Source: Blasia pusilla (taxonomy: Eukaryota > Marchantiophyta > Marchantiopsida > Blasiales). Taken from it: a stretch of 64,000 bases of DNA. Position 1 is the first letter of the stretch; the number at the start of each line of letters is the position of its first letter. The stretch spans positions 10,230,001 through 10,294,000 of the forward strand of contig CM114273.1 in NCBI GenBank assembly GCA_050084515.1. Reading direction: 5' to 3'. The notes below the pieces were generated by a model. That model was not told the origin of the DNA, did not search any database, and saw nothing but the letters and a program-made list of their open reading frames with translations. This document shows positions 10,321 through 22,094 of this stretch, in pieces. The position numbers and the translations under genes are program-made.

Positions 10321-12110
10321 GTAAGTCCTCTTTTTCAACGAATTGAGTTTGAGCAGAAATTCAACCCATCGGACTTCGACGCGTTGTTGTGAGAAAAGCA
10401 GAAAGTGACTAAATCACTGAAATCTTTACAAAACTTAGAGATACAAAGTGGCCTAGTCCGTCCGTGCGCTCACAGAAGAGCTTCGATGGAACCTGAATTG
10501 GGAGATAACTCGACATACGAGAATGCGCTACCGCAGCGGCTCCCGACTATTTGACTACTCGGGAAAACTAGGGTTTTTACCTATTTTTCTTCGTTTCTAT
10601 TAATAGAAAAATTTTGCAATCTATATTACATCAGGGTGCCCCGCACCCTGATGCGATATAGGGTTAGATAAACCTAGTAACGCTACTCCGTAAACCACCT
10701 ACGTCATATTACTATGACTCCTTCGACGTCTAAGTCGGAACCATCGATCTAGGCTTCTCCTCATACAAGGGGGCCGATCAAATCAATGGTGCTCAGAGGA
10801 GTGGATGTTGAGAATCCAATAGTTGCAGCTCTGCATGCAACTTGTAATGTACAAGAAGTTTAATAATTGATCTTTTTACAATAATTTTATGAGTTCGATC
10901 CCCAAGAGGATCACGATTATATGAAAAGAGAGTTGAAGATAACGTTTATCTTACAATAGTTATAGTTAAGTGTGTACATTTCGGATTCAATCATTTATCA
11001 ATGTATTCTTCTCTCTATTAGTACCAAGATTTCTTTCCTCGATTCTCTCTAGTGGAATTGAAACCATGCTCAGGTAGATCTTCACTCAACATCAAAGAAC
11101 CTCATAGAGACCTCAACAAGAAGCTGGCTTCTCCTACTTTCGTAACTCAATCCGTCTAGGCAGGCTACTCTCTGTCGAACAGATTTCTTACAACTCCGTG
11201 TTAATTATTCTAAGGATGGAAGTGTTCTCCTGATTCACTCTTCACTCTGCAGACCCAATCAAAATTCTCAGACATATGCATCGCACATCAGAATGAAGAA
11301 ATGAATGCTTTACTACTCCATCAAGAACGAGAAAGCTTCAAAGTGTTATTCAAGCTCGAGAGGGTACTACTTCCTTGCTCGGACCATTCCTACAACATAA
11401 GGACTTTGTGAAAGAATGATGATGATAGCTACTTTCATGCTTCTTAAATATCTTCCGAGGCAGTAGTAGGTCCAAAGATCTGAAGCGTCTCTTACAAATC
11501 TAGTGTCTATTGAGAGTTTGTAACTACCTTAATCTACCGTTCTCTAATCTTTTCCTATGATCGCTATGAATCCGCAGGGCGTAACTGTCCTAACTTCCTA
11601 TATGGTCCAAAAAGTCACGCCTCTTCCCAGCCTAACTACTCTAACGGTGTGCTGCTTGAAATCACTTTGAGTCTTAGCTTCGCTTCGCTGCTAATTCTGG
11701 ACTTCTTCTTCTTCCCTTGAGGACAAAGCTCTTCCTGAGGACAAAGCGATGCATTCTTCGCGATTGTTCCAAGTGCTTCATTCTTTGTGCTTCGCTGAAG
11801 AGCAAAGTACTTCTTCTTCATCGAGCTTCGCTCAAGAGCGGAGCACTTCATAAACAGGTTCTTAATAAGGCTTCGTTGTCTTTTCCAAGCTTTGCTCTTA
11901 GTCTTTAGACTTCATTACCGCATTTCCATCTCCTCTAAGGCAAATCCTTCATTTTCCACCTCTCTGCCTTGTCCTAGGAGCTTTGTGATCTATTTCAATA
12001 TAACTCATTCTTCCAATTTCACAAACATAATATCTAAAACAGTCTTATATGTACAATCTTTACTTCATAGAATTCGTATTCCTTGAATCAAAATGTATAA
12101 ATTTCTAAAA
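10321..12110. other. Intron-like spacer, probably with an inserted element
   Basis: The first 60 bp hold one palindrome (10362-10388) as in other copies. From about 10440 to 12110 the sequence is unrelated to the matching place in copy 2, so an insertion is likely. An 11-bp perfect hairpin (CATCAGGGTGC, loop CCC) lies at 10629-10653, and a degenerate CTTCGCTxAAGAGC repeat at 11640-11900. No coding domain was recognised. Confidence 0.4.
11640..11900. repeat. Degenerate direct/inverted repeats of CTTCGCT-AAGAGC
   Basis: Several short units (AAGTGCTTC, GCTTCGCTGAAGAGCAAAG, GCTTCGCTCAAGAGCGGAG, GGACAAAGC) recur within 200 bp. The short frames on both strands across it come from the repeats. Its origin is unknown. 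Confidence 0.4.
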
Positions 12111-12119
12111 GAACAAAAT

Positions 12120-12390
12120 TGTGGGTATCACACAACCCGTTGGATCCCAACAACTTGTGTCTACAGTGTTGCAATCCGTCTTATAGCTACGGATTGCAAA
12201 TTTACCAACAAGTCTCCATTGATTGCAACCCGCTGGAACCCGACGAGTTGCAAGTAGCACAGATTTTCCACATGTTTCTGGAGTGATGCAACCCGTCAGA
12301 AAGCGACGGGTTGCTCTCATATTTGGAAGTTCTCAACTCCAAACAATTGTATTGAGTTGTAAGCCAACCATCGGACTCCGACACGTGGAG
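12120..12390. repeat. Palindrome cluster before the C-terminal exon fragment
   Basis: Four to five degenerate 27-bp palindromes, near 12140, 12170, 12228, 12288 and 12365. This is the same arrangement as the intron before the C-terminal exon of copy 2 (34880-35290). Confidence 0.75.
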
Positions 12391-12424
12391 GTTATGTCCA
12401 GCAAGAGGAGGGAAGGCCATAACT

Positions 12425-12986
12425 TTTCTCTGCCTTGAGGGAAGGCCATAACTTTTTGACCTTTGCAAAGAGGCAAAGGCAAATTACAAGAGGCTAGTGG
12501 AAGTATACAACTCTCCTTCAAAGCCAACAACTCCAGTTCTAGAACCACCATTGATAGTGACACCATCGTCACTTTCTACTATTCCAAAAATCGGGAGGGC
12601 AAAGCTGACTGTAATTCTGGAAGAGCTATCAGACGATAATGAGTAAGTTCAAAGATTTATTGGACCTAGATTGACTAAAGCGTTTTGGAGTAGGGATTTA
12701 GTGCTTTCCAAGGATAGAGCACATATTGATACTGGATGGGTGTCACCTTGCAGAGCATACAAGATTTACTATCAAGGAAGGCGTTGGGACTCAAATCATG
12801 TTACATGGGACCGTTATGGTGTACCTTGGGGGGGGGGCAAGGCTCTTGAATTCCCCAACGTTAACGATCCCCATCTACAATCGGCGAGAGGAGCCACTTG
12901 GATACCAAGACATTCATTTTGTACAAGAACCTAGGAGAGTTAGGAGTAAATTTGTAGATGACGAGGCTGAAGAAATCATAGACTAG
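12425..12986 (+). pseudogene. C-terminal exon fragment of the methyltransferase gene (copy 6)
   Basis: It begins just after motif I of the methyltransferase domain. It covers the AKRQRQITR helix, a VYNSPSKPTTPVLEPP linker, an acidic ILEELSDDNE segment and the conserved tail DTGWVSPCRAYKIYYQGRRW ... DSNHVTWDRYGVP ... FVDDEAEEIID before a TAG. The tail recurs at 33.9, 52.7 and 56.8 kb. The CTTTGAGGGAAGG stretch is duplicated at 12415-12440 and the domain upstream is missing. It could be the separated 3' end of copy 1, because strand and order agree. Frame changes occur near 12650 and 12830 (a G9 run). Confidence 0.6.
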
Positions 12987-13119
12987 ATCAAATGTACATT
13001 TCCGAGCTTCCCTTGGATGTAATAAGGGATAAGAAGTTTTTGAACCATGATGGTTTTTGTAAACTTTTGCTGAATTGTTTTTCATTCTTGTCGATTGTGT
13101 TGGTCTATCTACTCAAGGT

Positions 13120-13720
13120 TATTTATTTTGCAACTAGTCGGATTCCGACAGCTTGCAACTTGTCACAATATTTCAAAACCCTTTCAGGCAACGTGTCGGA
13201 TTCCGACAGGTTGGCTGCTCGAGTGATCCCACTCTTTTTGTAAAAATTTTCTGAATTGGTTTTTGTTCTTGTCGATTGTGTTGGTCTAACTACTCGAGGG
13301 TGTTTATTTTGCAACCAGTCGGATTTTGACGGGTTGCAACTTATCACAATAGTTTAAACCCCTTTCAGGCAACCTGTCAGATTCGACATGTTGGTTGCTT
13401 GAGTGATCCCACTCTTTTCCTGTTAGTCCAACTTTTCAAGCATTCTGGAAGGCTTCTTCACTTTTGCCTCGTTCCCCCATTATCGTCACACCATTATTCT
13501 CTAACACGGTATTTCATAGACGTGTTGGATTCCTACTGCCTGTCAGATTCTCATGAGATGTAGGGCGGAATGGAATCACTTGTCAAGATCATTCTTTTTT
13601 TGTGGTGTGCTTGCTTGCAAGGGGTGCAACCCATCGGATTTCGACAGGTTGCAAGAGTTGCAACCTGTCGGATTTCGACGAGTTGGAAGGGGTGCAACCT
13701 GTCGGATTCCAACATTTAGG
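13120..13720. repeat. Palindrome cluster downstream of the C-terminal exon
   Basis: Palindromes lie near 13132, 13190, 13312, 13365, 13627, 13655 and 13690. A segment (AACTTTTGCTGAATTG...GTCGATTGTGTTGGTCTA) is also tandemly duplicated at about 13060-13200 and 13230-13380. The same 3' flank type follows the minus-strand copies. Confidence 0.75.
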
Positions 13721-13729
13721 GTCTTAATG

Positions 13730-14430
13730 AAGGGACATGGGTGCATCAATTCCTCTTTACTCCTAACAACTATCAACCTTTTGCTTCAATTGTTGTTTCA
13801 GTCTGATCACACTTTCTTCTTGATGCATACATTTCCCAGTGGTTAAGAGAATGGTGAAACCAAGTTGTGAAATGCACAGCAATCCATGGTATCCTTTATG
13901 CACCCATTCATGAGCCAACATCATCCAATGATGTCATGAAAGTCTTCGGCTACCATCAGTGATTAGTGATTTGTTCTGTTGTGGAAAACCCCCTCATGGA
14001 TGAGTATTGATCAGAGGGGATATTTAATGCCTTTCAAGAAGAGTCAACAATCCATAATGTCAATCACATCTTCAGAGAAGTTAAACCTTGAAGGGCATAG
14101 GAGTCTATTGAGACCATAGTTAGAGTCTTTTTTTGAAACTTTCATTGAGATGAAATTGCTAATTCTGGTCAAATTATCTGCCGATGGTCCTCCAACAATA
14201 ATACCCCTATGCCCGACTTACTATAGAGCTGGCTTTGACACGCAATGTGAAGAAAATTGGGCTCACATGGAGAGTGATGGAAGGATGTTTGTAGTGGTCT
14301 TATGACGTCTACTTCTTTTTCCAAGCTTGGAAAAAGAAGGTTACTTTAGGCCCGAATGTGCTCCACTTGCTACTCTCTTCTAAAGATTTCATGAATTTGA
14401 AAGCAAACAAAAATTTCAATAATATCAAAA
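13730..14430. other. Unassigned sequence downstream of copy 6
   Basis: No frame or repeat was identified. It lies between the last palindrome and the conserved boundary motif at 14430-14515, so it is probably 3' flank of the same element. Confidence 0.3.
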
Positions 14431-14515
14431 AGTTTTGAAGAGAGGAGACGGATTCTGCCCTTCTTTTTTAAGTGAGACTCTCTTCTCTTTCTCTCTCCTG
14501 CCAGAATACCAACCC
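14430..14515 (-). repeat. Shared element boundary motif (inverted orientation)
   Basis: Read on the minus strand it gives GGTTGGTATTCTGGCAGGAG, then GAGAGAAAGAG and a CTCTCTTC-AAAACTTT segment. The same block starts at about 31939, 51508 and 54836 on the plus strand. In each case it marks the outer end of a methyltransferase 3' flank. Confidence 0.6.
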
Positions 14516-15240
14516 CGAAAATTTGCGCCATACTTATTGCGACACTCGTAGCCGAACGTGCGACAATTCAAAATATCAAAACTCTATTGGGCTCACACTA
14601 GGATGGAAGCGCGTTGGAGTCTCTTGAATGAGACATGAGTCATAGATGCGATGCGCAAACCTTGGTGGGCATCTCAAGTGATGATGGTCATGACCAAGTA
14701 GAACAAGACCAAACTTCAAGTGAGAATTGAGAGGGCTAAAGTCCCATGAAAGTTGGATGTCAACCTAACTTGGAACTTGACTAAGCCTTTAAGGGTTCTC
14801 CATATTTGAGGTCATAATGGCTAGTCTCATGATTCATTTGGGATGAATAAGGTGGCGTTGGAAAGCTTATAAGAAAAAAAATTTAATGCACCAAAGATCT
14901 AGACAAACACATGAGCAAAGACTGAAAACCCATCCTTAATAAACTATTAGAATGAAAGTTGGGTTGAGGGCCACAAGGAGCGAGCCAAGAGGACTTTCCC
15001 AAAGGTAGGAAAGGGGTGGAGATCTCAACAACTATATACAAGGGGGAGGATCTCTAAGGGAGTTTGGGACTCCAAACCCTACCTTGGGGAATCGTGGGGT
15101 GAACAAAGGGCATAGAATGGATGGAGAGGTTGGCTTCGGGGTGCGAATATGGTAGCCACCGTATTGGTCTATGATGGTTGTTTTAAAGGGTGATACATAT
15201 CATTTTTTTTATCCCCAAACACTTCTCTTGATGTGATTTA
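14516..15240. other. Unassigned sequence
   Basis: The stretch around 14590-15060 resembles the gypsy LTR at 42.2-42.8 kb in wording (AGGTTGGATTTCAACC-like, GTTGAGGGCCA, ATAAGTACAG-type phrases). The match is weak, and I can only suggest a very degenerate LTR. No gene is seen. Confidence 0.25.
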
Positions 15241-16090
15241 GATGGAATGATGGTTATGTCATAGATGTGTATAGGGAAGTTGAGCAAGTCATGTTGATAC
15301 GATGTATGTCACTCAAAGTTAGGAGACCCAACTGCCAATTAGGGAGCAGGTAGTGTGGTCTTGGTGTACCTGCATGAGTTTATTTTTATATGTGTACAGA
15401 TCTATCTATATGTTGGGAAGATTGATGAAGCTTGTTTTATAGATATGATCAATGAGGTGGACTGTGAAACAATGTATACACATTATAATTGTCATATCTT
15501 AGTTAGTTGATAGGCAGATTTCTGCTACATTGATGATGTAGAAAGTCAACAACATGTTCGGGCATAACCTCGAGGTGTTGGATGAGGTTTCCAACAACTT
15601 TGTTGCTTCGGGATTATTTTTTAAGAAAATATCTCTATTTTGCTATTTTAGGCTACGTGATACATTAAGCAAGTCAATGGTCAATCGATAGTCTTTATAT
15701 GCACGTTATCAATTTTTGGCTATTTTTGGGGAATAATCTTATGGATATCCCCAAGGGTATATAAGTGTGAGAAATGGTTATCACTACTTATTTTTTTTCT
15801 CATGTTGAGCCTTTGGAACATTTGTGTTCTTAGGATTTGTGACAAGCTTGAATGTTAGAGTCTAGAGTACATCATGGAATAAGGTGGATGTGGTTTGATA
15901 TGCCAATATAGATTTAGAAGTGGATTTGACGATATGGACCGTTGATACATTCATATCTTTTTTTCTTGGTATATATGTATAAATATATTTTTGTATATGT
16001 ACATAATTACATATGTATTAGGAAAATCGTTGATGCTTGTTGTAATATAAATATGATCAACGATGTATATATGTACAACACAAACCATTT
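15240..16090 (+). repeat. Dispersed repeat family R, AT-rich copies
   Basis: The phrases GGAGACCCAACTGCCAATTAGGGAGC, ATGTGTACAGATCTATCTATATGTTGGGAAGAT and GATCAATGAGGTGGACTGTG match 28700-28935. A further partial copy with ATGATCAACGATGTATATATG follows at 16020-16085. Other partial members are at 31030-31210 (minus) and 63555-63650. It is probably LTR-derived. No coding sequence was seen. Confidence 0.5.
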
Positions 16091-17303
16091 TGATAACTAT
16101 TCATCTCCATGCTTAGATTATAAGTATGAATGAATTAATATGATATTTTTTGTAATTCATATCAATGATATCTATATACACATTGGGAATGTAGATTTTT
16201 CTAATTATTCTTCAGTGTGACATGTTTAATTTTTTACGTTTAAAAAAATCACGTTATCATATATATATAAACATAAATTATAATCTATATTATTATTGGA
16301 GAATTCCTTCTAGATTTGCAAACACCTCTTTGATTGACATGTGGCAACTAAGCAGCAAGAAAATGTTCCCCTCTCTATTGGAAGTAAGAAAAAGATTTTG
16401 TGTAATTAGTCGCTTCATTCCTAGTGTTGCCCACTATTGTTATATAATCTATACTATTAATGAGACATGGGGGGAGGTTACTATGTGTGGAAAGGAAAAA
16501 AAAATACAGTCCGTATAAGAAGTGAAGCCTTTCTTAAAATCGAGCTATTTTACCAACTTTATTTCGGACTTGTGCGGTGGTTTATTTGCTGCCTTGTGCC
16601 TTGGTTCGATTGGTTGATTGTTTGTGTTATTTGATTTGATTTTCTTGCTCGGTGTAGGGACAACTGTATGTGCTAAATTGTGTCTTCCAGAGGGAGGCAG
16701 ATACATGGTAGCCTTCGATCCTTCTTTAGAGCCGATAACTGTAGTAGTCTACTTTCCAGAAGGGAAAGGTGAAAGTGAATTTTCTACCATTCTAATGGTG
16801 GAGCAAGTGGAGGTGGAGCAGTCAAAATTGCATTTGAAATTGTAGTGGCGAGAAAATTCTAATCGCATGTCGGGAACAAGAATATTCAAAGGTAATTTTT
16901 GGAGTTTTTTTTACTATCCTTGGGCTCATCCATGGTTGTAGCAACCACTCTAGAATGCGATTGTTGGGAGTCCCTAACTCGAATCCTAGATTTTTTGATA
17001 AGCCAAATGTGTTCACCCAAGTGCTCGCCGCCCAGGTGTCTGCGTCTTGAATTTTATGCCAAAGAGGCAATCCCAGTGATCGTGGCGAGTGCCAAGCAAT
17101 TTCATCATGATCCATTTTTTACACGTTCTTCATGTTCTATCATGTTGCGGACATGAGCGTGATGAACTCCACTGCTTAGGAAGGGAGGGTAATATCTGCT
17201 TGGAAAAAATAAACACTACGCAGGACGTGAATACTTTGCTCTCACGATAGCAGAGGACATGAAAGATCCACCAGACGCTTGATCTAGCCGCTTGAACCAG
17301 AGT

Positions 17304-17492
17304 TCACCATTGCATGTCCAACTTGCTAACAACGTCAAATCCAACTCCTAAATTGGCCAAGAATGATACAAGGGCCACGTTGAGATTGCACTTCATAGCA
17401 TAAAATGGTTTTAGACGGGGTAGGCAAGACTGCCACAACTTCCATGTCACAGCTATCAAATCCAAACCCAAAACATAGAATGCACTTTCCAT
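17304..17492 (-). pseudogene. Ornithine decarboxylase fragment
   Basis: The minus-strand frame contains AFYVLGLDLI, then CLPRLKPFYAMKCNLNVAL and GVGFDVVSK. It aligns naturally with the N-terminal PLP-binding part of eukaryotic ornithine decarboxylase, where the F-Y-A-V-K-C-N motif carries the PLP lysine. That lysine is still present. Ornithine decarboxylase makes putrescine. Only about 60 residues are recognisable, out of roughly 430 in the enzyme. The frames upstream (17814-17551, 18173-17886) and downstream (17115-16822) on the same strand are not recognisably from the enzyme. It is most likely a captured or decayed gene piece. Confidence 0.6.
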
Positions 17493-19090
17493 TCTAGTTC
17501 CATCAATTTTTTTTGGATGAATGAGTCCATAATGGTGACAGTAGAACCAACTATATCAGGCTTGAGTTATGCCAAATATGTGTCATTCCTCCATCAAAGA
17601 GACCACTACTCTTCCAAATATGCTTGATAACACTACATGACACGCCTTTGGGAACCGCATTTTCCTTCACGTCCAATTTATTATCAAGCACGAAATCATT
17701 GTTTAGCAACCTGTCCTCCAAATCAAACAACAAGGCAAGGGATTGAACGGATACCACTGAACAGTTAACTGAATCCTTGAATGTATGAAACATTACGACA
17801 CTTCCGCTAGGCAACTCCTATTGTCTTATGCTGTCACAACCGTAACCTGACGGACAGATTGGAATCCATCGGGACCCACACCAAATCACACAATCCGTTC
17901 CACCAGTTGTGGAGAGGCACAGGGAAAAGCAAGTGGGCTTGAAGAAAGAGGTGACATCATCCATCCAAGATTGCAGTTCCACTTCTCAAGGGTCCTATCC
18001 CAGAGTCTCAAAATTGGAAAAACTAAACCATCTTCTGGAGTAACATGAATGGTTGAGTGTGATGCACCTTCAATTGATTTCATCAAATTCCCAAAATGTA
18101 GTCTTAAAGTGCTTGACGATGCCCTATTGTAAAATTGTTGATTTGAACCAAGGATCTGAACCAATTTTGACATACCGTAGGGATTTGAAGGAGTTAGGAT
18201 GCAGCCTATTTAAACGCGTTGATTTGAAGTTCTTGCTTTGTTCCAGATCTCCATAATCTCTTGTAGGAAATGAATAGTTTTCTTGTAAAAAAAATTTAAT
18301 AGATTTTTCCCATGGTTGTTGTATCTATGTCCTGCCTTTGATTGTGAACATTGTGACACTCTCGACCCCAAGCGTCAACGGATCTTCAATAACGCGTTTA
18401 TTTGAGCTCAGGCTTGTCAAGCTAAAAGATGGAATTATCTTTATGGAGACTTCACGAAATCGATTGAAACCTATTTGTCCATGCTAACGCACTACCGTAT
18501 GAAAATGGTCGGGTGCGCCGAACTCTTTCATCTACATCAATTTTGAGGTATCAAAATGAAGACTCAATTCCCAATTCTTTCTATAGCTATGTACGTTGTC
18601 AATTGATCCTCCTCCCGTTTATCAAGATAAGTCATGATCAGTATGTGGAACTTGTGGAGCAAGAGCTTTTACGCGTCCCCTATGTTTACCCTAACTACAA
18701 GCCTCTTCTCTCTCCGTATGTCCAATTTTAATGTGGCACGATCACATCCCATCGATATGCCCCCCCCCCCCAATCCGACAGTGGCTCGAGTTTCCCAAAA
18801 GGAGTGTTGACATTCTAGATAGCTTTGGAGGATACACAATGTTACACTTCAAACCCGGTTCAATCACACATGTTAAATTTTAAAAGGCTAGATGGAGTGG
18901 ATGCGGAAATGCAAAGAGGTAAATACCTACTCTTTCAAGACGGCTAGCTACGGCCCCTCCCGTGTCGTGTGCATGTATATGTGTCTGTCCCCGGACGTTG
19001 GGAAACGGAAATAGTGAGAATCGACGTTGCAATCCAAGTGCCAAAGGATAGCCGGCTTGAAAATTCTCATGGTAGATGCGGCGATCAGAC

Positions 19091-20887
19091 AGTCCAACTT
19101 GGCAAGTATCTTAATAACTTCCAACAACTTCTTCTTGTAGTACGTCATGGTAAAAGTATGGCGGATTTCTCGGGCATGCCTCAACATTATTTTTTTAATG
19201 GGGATTTATCGATTTCGCGCTTAGAGGAAGAAGAGCTTTGCTGTGATCGTGAAATGCTTGTTGATAGTGTTAAACGAGGGGATGTTTACATTGCTCTTGT
19301 AGTTGCATCTTTTGGTATTGCTGCTTTGTTATTGGGTGGAGGCCGTACTGCTGATTCTCGATTCTTGATTCCTATTCACATACATGAATCGTCCACTTGC
19401 AAGTAAGTTTATGTTGATTTTGTTATTACTTTGCTTTATTTCTTAAATTGGGTTTTCATTGTTTTATTATTATATATATATTATGCATTAATATTTCTTA
19501 TTTGTTTTTATTTCTGGTGTGTTTTTATAGCTTATCTATTAATAGTGACATCGCACGCCTTATACAAAATATAAAGTTGATCGTATGGGATGAAGCTCCC
19601 ATGACATACCGTCATGCTTTTAAGGCTGTTAATCGTACTTTCCAAGATGTCATGGGTTTGGTGGATCATGTACTACAAGATCTGCCTTTTGGGGGCAAGA
19701 TATTTATGCATGGTAGTGACTTCCAACAACTTCTTCTTGTAGTACGTCATGGTGATCGGCCAATTGTTGTGCTTGCAACCTTTAGGAGATCTCTTATTTG
19801 GTCTCATATGAGAATAATGAAACTCAATACCAACATGAGAGTGAATTGTCTGCAAGGTAACAACGATTGAACTTATGTCGTTGCTTTTCCTATCTTATGG
19901 ATTTTTTTTATCAAGATGTATTCATTCTTTTTTTGTCAACTTTTATTTAGGACAAGCACGACATGAGCAAGATGGATTTGCGAATTGGCTATTAAAGGTT
20001 GGCGAGGGTCAAATACTATTGTGTTTGGAGATAATTTTACAAGGATTCTTGATGCGATGATTATTGAGAGCCACAGACTTAATGATTTGATTGAAATTAT
20101 CTATAGATGTGATATTCATAAGCGGAGTGATATTGACTTCTTAAGAGGAACATCTATTCTTACAACAAAGAATACTATCATGGATTTTATCAATGCCAAA
20201 ATTATGCCGCAATTTCCAAGAGAGGTAATTCTAATATTTCATGATTTTCATCAATTTATATGAAATGAAGACACAATTTATTTATACTATTTGAACTTAT
20301 CTTTTTGATTGTTTTGATCTCTTTTCAGGATCACACTTTTTTAAGTGTTGATTCGGTAATCGACGATGGGATGAGTTTGGTATATCCAGCAGAATTCTTG
20401 AATACATGTTTGCCATCAGGAGTGCCACTACATTGCTTAAAGTTGAAGATTGGAGCTCTGATTATGCTATTACGGAATATGAATTGAACAAACAAGACAA
20501 GCAAACGAGACTCGCTTGGTGATTGTTGAATTTGGTCAACATGTTATCAATGTTGTAATTATGAATGGAAAAAATATTGGAGCTCGAATGTTTATTCCAT
20601 GCATTCGGTTGATTGCATTTGATTCAGGGTTACATTTTGATTTACGATGATTTCAATTTCCTATTCGTCCAACCTTTGCAATGACGATTAATAAATCTTA
20701 AGGTCAAACATTAGAGAGAGTTGGCATTTACTTGCCAAATCTTGTATTTTCTCATGGGTAATTATATATTGCGTTATCTAGAGTAGGTTCTGGAAATTCA
20801 ATCCATATGATAATTGATAATCAAAATCCGTTGAACAAAGCTGATGTTTATACTAGGAATGTCATATATTTTGAAATGCTACATTAA
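19091..20887 (+). pseudogene. Helitron PIF1-like helicase pseudogene
   Basis: Recognisable parts in order: GKSMADFSGMPQ (about 19150); VVASFGIAALLLGGGRTADS (19309-19365); an apparent intron; LIVWDEAPMTYRHAFKAVNR (Walker B DEAPM, 19580-19640); FGGKIFMHGSDFQQLLLVVR; TNMRVN (19845); a further intron; HEQDGFANWLLKVGEGQ; RGTSILTTKNTIMDFINAKI (20145-20205); and the C-terminal TINKS.GQTLERVGIYLPN ... LYIALSRVGSG (20685-20800). The Walker A loop that should precede the ASFGIAALLL strand is missing. In-frame stops lie at 20648, 20699 and 20759. The protein would unwind DNA during rolling-circle transposition, but this copy is dead. Confidence 0.75.
19117..19151 (+). repeat. 35-bp exact duplication within the helicase gene
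   Basis: The 35 bases here are identical to 19719-19753, where they encode the expected FQQLLLVVRHG of the helicase. Here they lie upstream of the GKSMADF motif, out of family order, so this is a local duplication. Confidence 0.85.
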
Positions 20888-21059
20888 AAGAAACTTCAAA
20901 TTTTTTGTCTTTCTTATTATAATATTATTATTCTCTTTGACTAAGAAGATTGACATACCCTACCGTATTAACAGAAAAGAATATATTTATCATTGTAAAA
21001 TTTGACTCTAATGCTCGTATGGGAATAAACAAATAAAGTGTCTCCTTTAAAAAATACTA

Positions 21060-22090
21060 GAATTTTATGAACTTCTACTACACGGTCCATGGGATGCTAA
21101 TTACTCGCAATGGTGGAGACCAACATTTCTCTTGCGCGCCAAAGAAAAGGGTGGAGGCCACTTAAGGAGAAGACATGGAGGAGGAGGACTATGGCGGAGG
21201 AGATGGTGGGACGTATAGAATTTTGCTTGTAACTATTTCCATGGTGATCTAATCTGTTCAATCTTGGCCCAAGGCCCAATGTGTTAATCTTCTCAAGCTT
21301 GAACTTTGGGTTCTTCTTTTTTCCACTTAAGATTGAGTTTTCCAAAGTTCTTGGGATCTTTGGACCTCCTTCTCTCCTAAATGTGCTTATAGATTCCTAT
21401 ACGCAATTTCAAACATAGCGCTCTCCTTATAGAGTGATACCGGGTTACCATCGGTTTAAGGGATTCCTCTTGCTTTTCTGGATCTTTTGATACGGGCTGG
21501 GCCCAACATTACGAACTCATTCCCTCATAGCGGTCATTGGTGGGTGGCTCACTTACTCCTCACATCCTCTTTTTTGGTGTTTCCAATTTCTTTCATAACT
21601 TTCTTCTGGAATGTCGATTTTGGACGTGTTTGGGCTTGTTTCAATCGTCTTGACGAGCTCGTTCTTTTGATATTAAGTAGGTTTTCTATTTTTTCTTTCT
21701 TCTCTGTAGGCGCCTATTTTTTTGTACGGGTTTGTTTTAGGTCAATTCCTCCCGAAAGTCTTCCTTGCTCTTCCAACTTCTTACCTTGTTGTTTCTCCCC
21801 TACATACGTTTGCCATCTCCTTAAGGACATTAGAAATTCATATTCTTGAGCCACCTCTTCTGATGCCATATAGATCAATTTTCCTTTTCAATTGCTTTAT
21901 ATATTTTTCTTACAGTAACTTTCAATCATAAATTTGGTATTGCCTAATCTTCATCAATTTGGTATCTAAATTTATTTTGGACGGATTCCACTACTTTTGC
22001 TTTGCTCGTTATCTCATGCTTTCTCCAAACCACGTTTCATATATCTTTTCGTGTCTTCGATGACTTGCCTACCTTTACTTCTATGTTATC
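21060..22090. other. Unassigned; likely LINE 5' untranslated region in the last part
   Basis: No domain was recognised in the short frames here. The T-rich stretch from about 21480 runs into the LINE ORF and may be its 5' UTR. Confidence 0.3.
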
Positions 22091-22094
22091 AAAG

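Larger units (their letters stand above)
16284..21056 (+). mobile_element. Degenerate Helitron (approximate limits)
   Basis: TCTATATTATTATTGGAG at 16284 and TCTATACTATTAATGAG at 16448 both look like plant Helitron 5' ends (TC followed by TATACTATTA). A PIF1-type helicase pseudogene lies inside at 19.1-20.9 kb, and a TACTAG at 21051-21056 could be the CTRR end, although no clear 3' hairpin was seen. No Rep domain was recognised. An ornithine decarboxylase fragment on the opposite strand lies within these limits, consistent with gene capture. The limits are inferred. Confidence 0.4.

Noticed and set aside
16618-16845. Plus-strand frame with GGRYMVA, considered as a second ornithine decarboxylase piece (EPGRY motif)
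   Set aside because: Only a few residues agree and the strand is opposite to the clear fragment.
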